Positions 1-6,678 of a DNA stretch of 9,620 nucleotides are shown in pieces. This stretch comes from Clostridia bacterium. GTDB lineage: Bacteria; Bacillota; Clostridia; Oscillospirales; CAG-272. The number at the start of each line of letters is the position of its first letter. The stretch's first letter is position 1. Made by a program: the position numbers and the translations under genes. The notes under the pieces are model-generated. The model made no database searches, was not told the DNA's origin, and saw nothing but the letters and a program-made list of their open reading frames with translations. The stretch lies in NCBI GenBank assembly GCA_024404655.1, contig JAKSPR010000094.1, forward strand, positions 1 through 9,620, in the 5' to 3' direction.

Positions 1-260
1 ACTCCGCACCGGGTCAGGATTTCTACCGCCGCCTGAGCGGAGAATCCTCCGCATTCGGTCAGCTGATGAATCTTGCCAACGGAAAAATGCCGACACCGAA
101 GAAGGCTCATACCTTCGCTAACGCCGCAAGACGCAGAAACCGCACCAATATCGCCCGCAGACAGCCGGATGCAGCCCATCCGATTATCTGTCCCCGCTGC
201 CGGAATGCCAATCTGAAAAACGCCTGCTACTGTGAAAGCTGCGGTCTCAAACTGCGTTGA
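1..260 (+). CDS. Zinc-ribbon protein, C-terminal fragment
   Basis: This is the 3' end of a gene that begins outside the window. The frame is open from base 3 with no stop before TGA at 258-260, so the ATG at 66 is probably internal. The visible 85 residues contain a basic stretch rich in Arg and Asn (about bases 123-170). They end in a compact zinc ribbon, CPRC followed about ten residues later by CESCG, with an extra Cys two residues before the last pair. C-terminal ribbons of this form are common in small or membrane-associated Firmicutes proteins and in proteins that bind nucleic acids or partner proteins. The rest of the protein is missing, so the function cannot be named. The gene ends just ahead of a strong terminator hairpin. 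I am confident it is coding and has a zinc ribbon, but not about its role. Confidence 0.7.
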   Translation, partial: SAPGQDFYRRLSGESSAFGQLMNLANGKMPTPKKAHTFANAARRRNRTNIARRQPDAAHPIICPRCRNANLKNACYCESCGLKLR

Positions 261-300
261 TCATCCGATTGATCAAACCCATTCAACACAAATCTGAATA

Positions 301-336
301 AAAAACTCCTGTCCCCGGAAAAGGACAGGAGTTTTT
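301..336. terminator. Bidirectional intrinsic terminator
   Basis: A perfect 14-bp inverted repeat (301-314 with 323-336) encloses an 8-base loop. The stem has an A-run on its left and a T-run on its right, so transcripts from either strand would end in a U-tract. It lies between the convergent zinc-ribbon gene (stop at 260) and the GH20 gene (stop at 349), and probably terminates both. Confidence 0.9.
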
Positions 337-348
337 CTGTTAAGATAA

Positions 349-2691
349 TCAGTCGATCACCGTCAGCTTGTTGACGACCACATCCAGCGGACGCACCGCT
401 TCATACCGCACAGAGACGATCTTTTTATCCGGGCGGGGATTGATCCATTCGTACTGATAGAAGGTGACGCGGGTACCGTCGTCCCGGCGGTAGTCCGTGC
501 TGTCACAGAAATAGGTCGCGCTGTAGCCGTTGTGACGGTAATACATATCCGCAAAGGGACGGTTCTGTCTGCGGTTCCATGCGGCAATGTTGCCGCCGTA
601 GGTCACGGGGACCGATGCGGTCTCGCCGTCCTCATAAGTGACAATATAAGAACCGATGACATCCAGTCGGATCCACGGAACACGCTTGATCTGGACCTTT
701 GCCGTATGTTCAAAGATGAGGGACGCACAGGTCCTGCCGATATCGACCGTAAGACCGGCAGCCTCCGCCATGGGATCGCGGATGCTCTTGTCAAAGAGAA
801 CAGTTTCACGGCAGCCGGATGCCAGGGCAGGGGAGATTTTTCCGCTCAGTTGTTCGCGGAGCAGCGGCATCCGCTCACGGAGAAGCAGATCATAGGCATA
901 ACGCGCTTCGGAAACATAGCTGTCTGACCAGAGCATATTAGCCGTATAGAAGAAATCATAGATCTTTCCTTCCCGGCCGAGGGCGTCCTCGCTGGTCTGG
1001 GTCCACGCGGAGAGCTGACCGCCTTTGACACCGGGCTTGCGGATACGCTTTTCAAATCGGGTGAAATGGCTGGAATACATGTTGCCGTATACCAGATCAA
1101 AGCCTTCAGGCAGTAGATTGTCTTCAATATCCTTTGCCGGATGGAAATACCAGATGAAGTCAAAGAACAGAATGTCTTTCGGAATCTTATGGATGGCAGA
1201 TATGGTCTTATAGGGGCTGACGGGCTGGAGCATATCGGACCAGATGATCATCCGCAGCCCACGCTTGGCAAGATAATCATGAATCTTGTTGACATCCTCC
1301 GCGTACAGATCGGCAGGATCACGTTTTTTGCAGACCGGGCAGACACCGATCTGATAGACCTCGTCGTGACCTGCGTGAACATATTCCGTTGGCTGTACGA
1401 CCTCCAGAATTTCATCCATCAGGTCAAAGAGAATCTCATAGGATTTGGGGTTCGACGGGCAGTAACAGTGCGGATAAAAATCATTCGGTGGGACGTCGGC
1501 AAGACGTGCATCGGTTTCATCGTATTTCACGGCATTTTCAGGACGCTCCGCAATATCGGGATGCGCGGCAGTCATGAACTGGACATGACCGAGGCTCTGT
1601 ACTTCGGGAATGACTTCAATTCCGAAAGAGCGGATGTAGGCCACATAATCCCGGACAAGCTCCTTGTCCACCGGACGGCCATCGGCGTTTTCTCCATGGG
1701 GGAAGGGCGGCCATTTTCCGGCTTTTGCCATTTCGTTAGCGTGGGTGACAGCGGCGGTGATTTCCGGATGGGAATCAAATTTCATGCCTCCGGCAAATTC
1801 GAGAATGACATAGTTATATCCCATCGGGGAAATCAGATACTTGATGAGGCGTTTGGCAAAACCGAATTCTTCTTCTGCGGGAAGATAGAGATGTACCCCG
1901 CGGAACTGATTTGCGGGCGCGTCCTCAATCTCACAGACCGGAACGGAACCATCCCGAACCAGTTTGAGGAACGTTTCGGCACCGATGACAAATCCGCGCT
2001 TATCGGAGGCGGAAATGACAGCACCGTACCGGGTCACAGACAACCTGTAACCGTTTTTAGGAACAGCAGGGTCCACGATGAGGGACAGATAACCGCTTTC
2101 CGCTTCAGACAGCGTCATACAAGCAGTCTCTTTCAGCTTTTCCGTGAGAACGCCGACCGCAGGCGCGCACAGCGCGTCTTTAGCAGAAATACCGGTAAAT
2201 ACGGACAACGGAATCCGTTCCCCGGTCTCATTAAAGCTGTCCGGGATGGGAAACAGCGTCTCCCCGCCCATGATGGCACCGTAAAGGGAAATATCGGAAA
2301 TAGAAATATTGGAAAAAGACGTATCGATCGTCAGAACAAAACTGCTGACCGTCATCCCGGCATCCAGAAGAATCCGCTTTTCTTTGATTCGCTGACCGGT
2401 TTCGCCGGTATAGACGGAGAGCTTCTGTGCTTTGCCTTCGGTGTATAGGGTCAGAGCTGTCGGCGCACTGTCCTCTGCAAGGGTCACAGCAACGGTTTCC
2501 AGAAGCACTTCCTTCTCAAAAGAAATATGGATATCCACGCCGCCGTCGTATACTTCATTCCAGTGAACGGAGAGCGTTCCGCCGCACAGAGGATTTCCGT
2601 TTTTGAGAAGCGGTATCGTTTCGGACATGTCCGCGCGAAAGGCTGTGATCCCGGATGTTCCGATTTTCTGATTCAATAATCCGATAAACAT
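349..2691 (-). CDS. GH20-family beta-N-acetylhexosaminidase-like glycosidase
   Basis: Likely a retaining exo-glycosidase of family 20, which releases terminal GlcNAc or GalNAc by substrate-assisted catalysis. Residue numbers here count from the upstream ATG at 2700 (783 aa). Residues 1-165 form a beta-rich N-terminal region. Residues about 170-262 look like the GH20b domain that precedes the barrel (GYRLSVTRYGAVIS near 217-230). The (beta/alpha)8 barrel spans about 265-600, and a beta-type accessory domain fills 600-783. The family catalytic Asp-Glu pair appears as HAGHDEV, D446 and E447. No signal peptide or membrane segment is visible, so the enzyme is probably cytoplasmic and would act on imported oligosaccharides. 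A CPVC motif (C454, C457) follows the catalytic pair, and HCYC (411-414) precedes it. The start at 2691 (780 aa) is preferred because the Shine-Dalgarno abuts the ATG at 2700. The gene has its own promoter and terminator. The family is fairly sure; the substrate is not. Confidence 0.85.
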   Translation of the reverse strand: MFIGLLNQKIGTSGITAFRADMSETIPLLKNGNPLCGGTLSVHWNEVYDGGVDIHISFEKEVLLETVAVTLAEDSAPTALTLYTEGKAQKLSVYTGETGQRIKEKRILLDAGMTVSSFVLTIDTSFSNISISDISLYGAIMGGETLFPIPDSFNETGERIPLSVFTGISAKDALCAPAVGVLTEKLKETACMTLSEAESGYLSLIVDPAVPKNGYRLSVTRYGAVISASDKRGFVIGAETFLKLVRDGSVPVCEIEDAPANQFRGVHLYLPAEEEFGFAKRLIKYLISPMGYNYVILEFAGGMKFDSHPEITAAVTHANEMAKAGKWPPFPHGENADGRPVDKELVRDYVAYIRSFGIEVIPEVQSLGHVQFMTAAHPDIAERPENAVKYDETDARLADVPPNDFYPHCYCPSNPKSYEILFDLMDEILEVVQPTEYVHAGHDEVYQIGVCPVCKKRDPADLYAEDVNKIHDYLAKRGLRMIIWSDMLQPVSPYKTISAIHKIPKDILFFDFIWYFHPAKDIEDNLLPEGFDLVYGNMYSSHFTRFEKRIRKPGVKGGQLSAWTQTSEDALGREGKIYDFFYTANMLWSDSYVSEARYAYDLLLRERMPLLREQLSGKISPALASGCRETVLFDKSIRDPMAEAAGLTVDIGRTCASLIFEHTAKVQIKRVPWIRLDVIGSYIVTYEDGETASVPVTYGGNIAAWNRRQNRPFADMYYRHNGYSATYFCDSTDYRRDDGTRVTFYQYEWINPRPDKKIVSVRYEAVRPLDVVVNKLTVID

Positions 2692-2701
2692 GGTAAGCAT
2701 T

Positions 2702-2706
2702 CTCCT
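2702..2706 (-). promoter_or_regulatory. Ribosome binding site that decides the GH20 start
   Basis: AGGAG on the minus strand sits one base from the ATG at 2700, too close for normal initiation. It is 10 bases from the in-frame ATG at 2691. The second ATG (codon 4 of the longer reading) is therefore the more likely start. Confidence 0.65.
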
Positions 2707-2718
2707 ATAAAACAGAAT

Positions 2719-2759
2719 CGGGAGGACCGGCGGATGGTTTTGCAGGCCGGTTCCTCCCG
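2719..2759 (-). terminator. Leader hairpin or terminator upstream of the GH20 gene
   Basis: Arms 2719-2730 and 2747-2759 pair over 12 bp with one bulged base and a 16-base loop. Read on the minus strand, the stem is followed by ATTCTGTTTTATA and then the GH20 ribosome binding site. It lies 55 bases past the hydrolase stop and could terminate that transcript. It also lies directly downstream of the GH20 promoter, so it would be at the very 5' end of the GH20 mRNA. There it could act as a stability element or an attenuator. The structure is clear, but its role is uncertain. Confidence 0.6.
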
Positions 2760-2768
2760 TTTGTCTCT

Positions 2769-2797
2769 ATTGTATCACAATCGGATGGAAAAAACAA
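2769..2797 (-). promoter_or_regulatory. Sigma-A-type promoter of the GH20 gene
   Basis: Read on the minus strand, the -35 is TTGTTT (2797-2792). A 17-base spacer leads to a -10 of TACAAT (2774-2769), with TG one base ahead of it in extended -10 form. The expected transcription start is near 2762, which gives a leader of about 70 bases that begins with the hairpin at 2719-2759. Confidence 0.7.
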
Positions 2798-2813
2798 GTA
2801 TTTGCAGGATGAA

Positions 2814-3790
2814 TCAATGAGGAAGATACTCGGCGAGGAACGCAAAAACTGTTTCCCAGTAGGTCTCACCCAGCACTTCGGAGGACTGACCGTGTCCAGC
2901 ATTCTCTGCTGACAGGAGCTGCTTGTTGTCACCGGGCTTTGCCTCATACAGGGTCAGCGCCATGGAATAGGGAATGAAGTCATCTTCCGTACCGTGGATA
3001 AAGAGCATCGGTTTTTCGCACTTTTCCACCTGTTTCAGTGCGGATGCCTCACCGAACCGGTAGCCGGCACGGAGGTCGGAAAATGCGCTGGCAGAATATA
3101 ACAGCGGGAATGTAGGAAGATGGAAACGCAGACCAAGCTCGGATGCAAAGATATGGTGTAGCCGCAGTCATCGACAAAGGCAATGGCGTTTGCAGGTGTT
3201 GCGTCGCCGGAGGTCATCATGACAGTCGCACCGCCCATGGAAACGCCGTGCAGCACGATAACGGCATCCGGATCCCGCTCAATGATCCAGTGAATCCATT
3301 CCAGCATGTCAAGACGGTCCGGCCAGCCCATGCCGACATAGTTGCTGCCGGTCTGACCGCAGCCGCGCAGGTCGGGGGCGATGACCTGATAGCCTGCCGT
3401 GTGATAGCGCTCTGCATAGTTGAGCATACCGTAATGACTGCTGCGGTATCCATGAATGACGATTGCCCATAAATGAGAATCCTCATTTGCAAAATAGAAA
3501 CCGGAGAGGGGTGTGCCGTCCTTGGCAGAGATATCTACCTTTTCCTCCGGGTTTGCTTCAAAAAAGGCCTTGGTACGTTCTGCCTGTGCCGCCGCATTGA
3601 CTTCTCTTTCAGAGAGCACAGAGGAAACAGCCTCCTGATCGACTTCCAGTGCGACCTGACGGTTACCGCCGTCGCCGGAACGTCCGATGGCGTAGCTGAC
3701 AAGATAGTTACCTCCGCCGATCACAACGGCTGATGACAGCACCAGTATGACCGCAAGTACTGCGATCAGAATTTTCGTTGATTTCTTCAT
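2814..3790 (-). pseudogene. Membrane-anchored alpha/beta hydrolase, frameshifted
   Basis: A serine alpha/beta hydrolase (esterase/lipase/peptidase-like) split by one frameshift. From the ATG at 3790, preceded by AAAGGAA, the protein opens with a Lys-rich tip and one hydrophobic segment (about residues 7-28). This is a signal anchor, so the catalytic domain should lie outside the membrane. Next come the oxyanion-loop HGY (113-115) and the nucleophile motif HGVSMGG with Ser184. After codon 212 (ACC at 3157-3155) only two bases, 3154-3153, remain where a codon is expected. The original frame then runs 33 aberrant or shifted codons onward to a stop at 3035. Restoring one base gives an uninterrupted 325-aa protein. 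It has Asp270 in HGTEDD and His300 in AGHGQS, completing the catalytic triad. All conserved parts survive, so the lesion is recent or a sequence error. The substrate is unknown. A GTG at 3829 could extend the N terminus but adds unlikely residues. Confidence 0.85.
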
Positions 3791-3830
3791 GGGTGAATAT
3801 TCCTTTCTGTGACAAAATTTGCCAGACACT

Positions 3831-3850
3831 ATTTTAGCACACGGTGTGCT
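3831..3850 (-). promoter_or_regulatory. Possible operator palindrome overlapping a -10 element
   Basis: AGCACAC and GTGTGCT form perfect 7-bp arms around a single centre base (3836-3850). On the minus strand a -10-like TAAAAT (3836-3831) overlaps its edge, 41 bases before the hydrolase ATG. The loop is too short for an RNA hairpin, so a dimeric regulator site fits better. No good -35 was found (TTCTTT at the right distance is poor), so the promoter itself is weakly supported. Confidence 0.4.
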
Positions 3851-3903
3851 GAAAAAGAAAGAGATTCTGTGAAAACAGTATGTTAAAAAACTGTGAAAAT
3901 GAC

Positions 3904-3938
3904 AAAACCTGTTCCGGCATCACACCGGAACAGGTTTT
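3904..3938 (-). terminator. Intrinsic terminator of the aldo/keto reductase gene
   Basis: A perfect 14-bp stem (3904-3917 with 3925-3938) has a 7-base loop. It starts 15 bases past the reductase stop codon on the minus strand. The stem ends in a T-run, and further T-rich sequence follows. The A-run on the other side would also let it work on the + strand, but no + strand gene reads into it. Confidence 0.9.
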
Positions 3939-3952
3939 GGGAGATCGGAAAA

Positions 3953-5086
3953 TCAATCGCAGAGGATCTTGCAGACTTTTTCCAGCTGCTCGCGGATGGC
4001 GAGGTGCTGAGGGCACTTCTTTTCGCAGAGACCGCACTTCTTGCAGTCTGCGAAGGTCTTGCCCTCGTGCTTGAGGTAATCGCGCATCATGTTCTTTGCA
4101 TGATCCTTGAGACCGTAGACATTGTAGTAGGTGTACATCTCAAAGATGCGGGGAATATCAATGCCGACAGGGCAGGGCTGGCAGTACTTGCAGCCGGTGC
4201 AGTACAGCTCGCTGAACTTCTTGATTTCTTCCATTGCCTTGCCGAGCTGAACCCATTCTTCTTCGGAGAAGCCGCTGTCATTGGATGCGACAACGGTGTT
4301 CTTCTTGACCATATCGAGATTCTGCATGCCGGAAAGAGCGCAGCTCAGATTCGGATTGCCGAGACAGAACTTGAATGCCAGCTCATAAGTAGCGATGGAG
4401 GGTTTACCGGTCAGCTTTGCATAAAGATCGGTAGGTGCAGCCAGACGGCCGCCGCCGACAGGACCCATTGCCACGGTGCCGAGACCCTTCTCGTGTGCGT
4501 ATGCGAGCATTTCTTCGTTTGCGCGGTCCAGCAGATTGTACTGGCAGAGCATGGATTCCATCTTGACACCGTGCGCTTCGGAGGTGTCGATGATGTAACG
4601 GATCGCTTCGGGCGCATCATGGAAGGAGAAGGAGATATGACGGATGAGGCCTTCTTCCTTTGCCTTTGCCGCTGCGGTGAGCAGATCTTTGCCGAGGATG
4701 GTTTCGTTATAGGCATTCTTGTTGATGCCCCAGAAATGGTAGAAATCAATATGATCGGTACCGAGGCGGGTCAGGCTCTGCTCCAGCATCTTGCGGTAGC
4801 CGTCAGCATCCTTTGCCATCTCCAGCGGGAACTTAGTGGAAATGAGGATCTTATCGCGGAAGTTCTTTACAGCATGACCGAGGGCTGCTTCGCTGTTGGA
4901 ATTGCAGTAGTAGGGTGCGGTATCGAAATAGTTGACGCCGTTTTCATAAGCGCAGGCGATCATTTCATCGACTTTGTCCTGGTCAACAAAGTGTTTGCCG
5001 TCTTTCTCGTATTCCGGGAAGCGCATGCATCCGAAACCAAGGGCAGAAATCTTCTCTCCGGTTTTGCCGAATTCACGATAGTTCAT
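3953..5086 (-). CDS. Aldo/keto reductase with two 4Fe-4S Cys motifs
   Basis: A 377-aa NAD(P)H-type oxidoreductase. Residues 1-285 form the aldo/keto reductase barrel, and the C terminus is ferredoxin-like. The usual catalytic tetrad is visible: Asp55 (in YFDTA), Tyr60, Lys85 (STK) and His117 (FYHFWG). The C-terminal Cys motifs are CTGCKYCQPCP (C296, C299, C302, C305) and CKKCGLCEKKCP (C348, C351, C354, C358). Each has the four Cys spaced for a 4Fe-4S cluster. Proteins of this architecture are common in strict anaerobes, where the clusters probably pass electrons to or from the barrel site; the carbonyl substrate is generally unknown. The length suits the family. The ATG at 5086 has AAAGGA at a normal distance upstream. 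The protein has no signal peptide and should be cytoplasmic. The gene has its own promoter (5126-5154) and terminator, so it is probably a single-gene unit. Confidence 0.93.
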   Translation of the reverse strand: MNYREFGKTGEKISALGFGCMRFPEYEKDGKHFVDQDKVDEMIACAYENGVNYFDTAPYYCNSNSEAALGHAVKNFRDKILISTKFPLEMAKDADGYRKMLEQSLTRLGTDHIDFYHFWGINKNAYNETILGKDLLTAAAKAKEEGLIRHISFSFHDAPEAIRYIIDTSEAHGVKMESMLCQYNLLDRANEEMLAYAHEKGLGTVAMGPVGGGRLAAPTDLYAKLTGKPSIATYELAFKFCLGNPNLSCALSGMQNLDMVKKNTVVASNDSGFSEEEWVQLGKAMEEIKKFSELYCTGCKYCQPCPVGIDIPRIFEMYTYYNVYGLKDHAKNMMRDYLKHEGKTFADCKKCGLCEKKCPQHLAIREQLEKVCKILCD

Positions 5087-5125
5087 AGTGCGTATCCTTT
5101 CTTAAGTCCAAAACGATTTTGTAAA

Positions 5126-5154
5126 AGTATATCATTTATTGTATGGAAAGTCAA
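5126..5154 (-). promoter_or_regulatory. Sigma-A-type promoter of the aldo/keto reductase gene
   Basis: On the minus strand, TTGACT (5154-5149), a 17-base spacer and TATACT (5131-5126) match consensus closely, one mismatch in each hexamer. The start codon lies 40 bases past the -10, so the leader is short. The spacer is AT-rich. Confidence 0.85.
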
Positions 5155-5226
5155 GTCATAATCGGTTGTGAAAAAGGGTATTTTCCGACAAAAAGGACGA
5201 TCGTGTCTAAACTCTGCGCTCTCTCC

Positions 5227-5255
5227 TGGACATTCTCTTCCCTGCGTGGTATCAT
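5227..5255 (+). promoter_or_regulatory. Sigma-A-type promoter of the methyltransferase-mazG operon
   Basis: TGGACA (5227-5232), a 17-base spacer and TATCAT (5250-5255) each differ from consensus at one position. The -10 lies 36 bases before the likely start codon at 5292. It diverges from the reductase promoter; the two -35 boxes are about 70 bases apart. Confidence 0.7.
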
Positions 5256-5276
5256 TATAGCAATAAGTAACGATTT

Positions 5277-5282
5277 GGGAGG
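5277..5282 (+). promoter_or_regulatory. Ribosome binding site that decides the methyltransferase start
   Basis: GGGAGG directly abuts the ATG at 5283 with no spacer, but is 9 bases from the in-frame ATG at 5292. The latter spacing is normal, so translation most likely begins at 5292. Confidence 0.7.
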
Positions 5283-5291
5283 ATGCGGATC

Positions 5292-6665
5292 ATGATACAG
5301 CTGCCGGAGGCGTTCTGCGCCCGGATGAAAAAACTGCTCGGGGAGGAATACCCCGCGTTTCTTGCTTCCTATGATGCGCCGCCCCAACGGGGACTGCGTG
5401 TCAACCGGTGCAAATCCACGCCGGATGCTGTAAAGAAAACGGGACTTCCTCTGCGCCCCTGTTCCTTTTCGGAGGACGGTTTCTATCTTGACTGTACCGA
5501 GGTCGGAACGGGAAATCTGCCTGTCCACCATGCGGGAATGTTCTATCTGCAGGAACCTGCTGCTATGATCCCGGTTGCCTCTGCCGCCATCACACCCGGC
5601 AGTTATGTTCTGGATGTCTGCGCTGCACCTGGCGGTAAAAGTACCCAGCTTGCTTCGCTGATCGGAGAGAACGGACTTCTTGTTTCAAACGAATTTGTCC
5701 CCTCCCGTGCAAAGATTCTCTTATCCAATATCGAGCGTCTCGGTGTCCCGAATGCTGTTGTCACGAATACCGATGCGGCACATCTGAAATCGTGGTACGA
5801 GGGCTGCTTTGATGTGGTTCTGGTGGATGCTCCCTGTTCCGGTGAGGGCATGTTCCGCAAGAATCCCCAGGCGGTCACAGAATGGTCTGAGGAAAACGTC
5901 GCCATGTGTGCGGAGCGTTCCCACGGGATCCTTGCCGATGCTGCGGCCTGCCTGCGTCCGGGCGGAACACTCATCTATTCCACCTGTACCTTCGCGCCGG
6001 AGAAAAATGAGTATCTGATCGCCCGGTTCTTATCCGAAAACGAGGATTTCACCGTCATCCCGGTCCCCGATGCTGTGCGGAGCATGACCACCCCCGGCCT
6101 CCCCGTTCCGGACTGCCGCTGTAATCTGACCTTATCCGCCCGCTGTTATCCTCATGTGACAGGCGGTGAGGGACAATATGTCTGTGTTCTGAAAAAATCC
6201 GGAGATGCTCCCCGCAGACCGATCAAAGATCTGCTGACTACGCCGACAAAACAGGAACTTTCGGTACTCACACCCGTATTGAAAGACTTGTTCGGAGAAA
6301 TCCCGTTTGAAGTGAAAAAATATAAAGATATGCTCTGTGCCGTGACAGCGAATACTGCGGTAAACGGTGTCTGTTTCTCCTGCGGTGTACGTCTTGGTGA
6401 GATCAAAGGCGGACGGCTGGTACCGCATCATCAGTTATTCTCGGCATTCGGGAACAGAATGAAACTGCAATGGCATCTGAAATCCGACGATCCGCGGGTG
6501 CTCCGGTATCTGCACGGCGATACTATTGAGTTGACTGCGGACGAGGGAACAGCAGACGGCTTCGGCTGTGTTCTTGTGGACGGCTGTGCACTGGGCGGCG
6601 GGAAGAACGTCGGCGGAACCATCAAGAATCATTATCCCAAGGGACTTCGGATCCAGGGAATATAA
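5292..6665 (+). CDS. rsmF: RsmF/NOP2/Sun-type rRNA cytosine-C5 methyltransferase
   Basis: A 457-aa class I SAM-dependent methyltransferase that should make 5-methylcytosine in rRNA. By family this is most likely 16S rRNA in the decoding region (C1407 in E. coli RsmF; several nearby cytosines in other bacteria). From Met at 5292, an N-terminal region (1-100) leads to the SAM-binding motif DVCAAPGGKS (108-117). The two family cysteines follow: Cys182 in VDAPCSGEGMF (motif IV, product release) and Cys232 in STCTF (motif VI, nucleophile). The C-terminal third (about 300-457) resembles the RsmF pre-PUA and RNA-binding modules and ends in the typical HYPKGLR. The length matches RsmF and is much more than a bare NOP2/Sun domain. 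An ATG three codons upstream is discounted because it touches the Shine-Dalgarno. The gene is followed after 13 bases by the MazG-like gene, so they are probably co-transcribed. The family is sure; the exact modified base is inferred. Confidence 0.9.
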   Translation: MIQLPEAFCARMKKLLGEEYPAFLASYDAPPQRGLRVNRCKSTPDAVKKTGLPLRPCSFSEDGFYLDCTEVGTGNLPVHHAGMFYLQEPAAMIPVASAAITPGSYVLDVCAAPGGKSTQLASLIGENGLLVSNEFVPSRAKILLSNIERLGVPNAVVTNTDAAHLKSWYEGCFDVVLVDAPCSGEGMFRKNPQAVTEWSEENVAMCAERSHGILADAAACLRPGGTLIYSTCTFAPEKNEYLIARFLSENEDFTVIPVPDAVRSMTTPGLPVPDCRCNLTLSARCYPHVTGGEGQYVCVLKKSGDAPRRPIKDLLTTPTKQELSVLTPVLKDLFGEIPFEVKKYKDMLCAVTANTAVNGVCFSCGVRLGEIKGGRLVPHHQLFSAFGNRMKLQWHLKSDDPRVLRYLHGDTIELTADEGTADGFGCVLVDGCALGGGKNVGGTIKNHYPKGLRIQGI

Positions 6666-6678
6666 GGAGGAACGAACA

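Noticed and set aside
1141..2448. 435-codon open frame on the + strand, opposite the GH20 gene
   Set aside because: It lies wholly antisense to a gene with clear family motifs. Its translation shows no recognisable domain and it has no convincing ribosome binding site. It is a codon-usage shadow.
2705..2947. 80-codon minus-strand frame overlapping the hydrolase C terminus
   Set aside because: It overlaps, in another frame, the segment carrying the hydrolase catalytic His. It has no family features.
3893..5161. 422-codon open frame on the + strand, opposite the aldo/keto reductase
   Set aside because: It is antisense to a complete, motif-rich gene and begins within the terminator hairpin. 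The Leu/Ala/Val/Glu-rich translation is typical of the reverse of a well-used coding frame.
6568..6678. N-terminal extension of the MazG-like protein to an ATG at 6568
   Set aside because: The extension overlaps the methyltransferase gene by about 100 bases. A strong AAGGAGG is placed correctly for the ATG at 6679, where the family homology starts.
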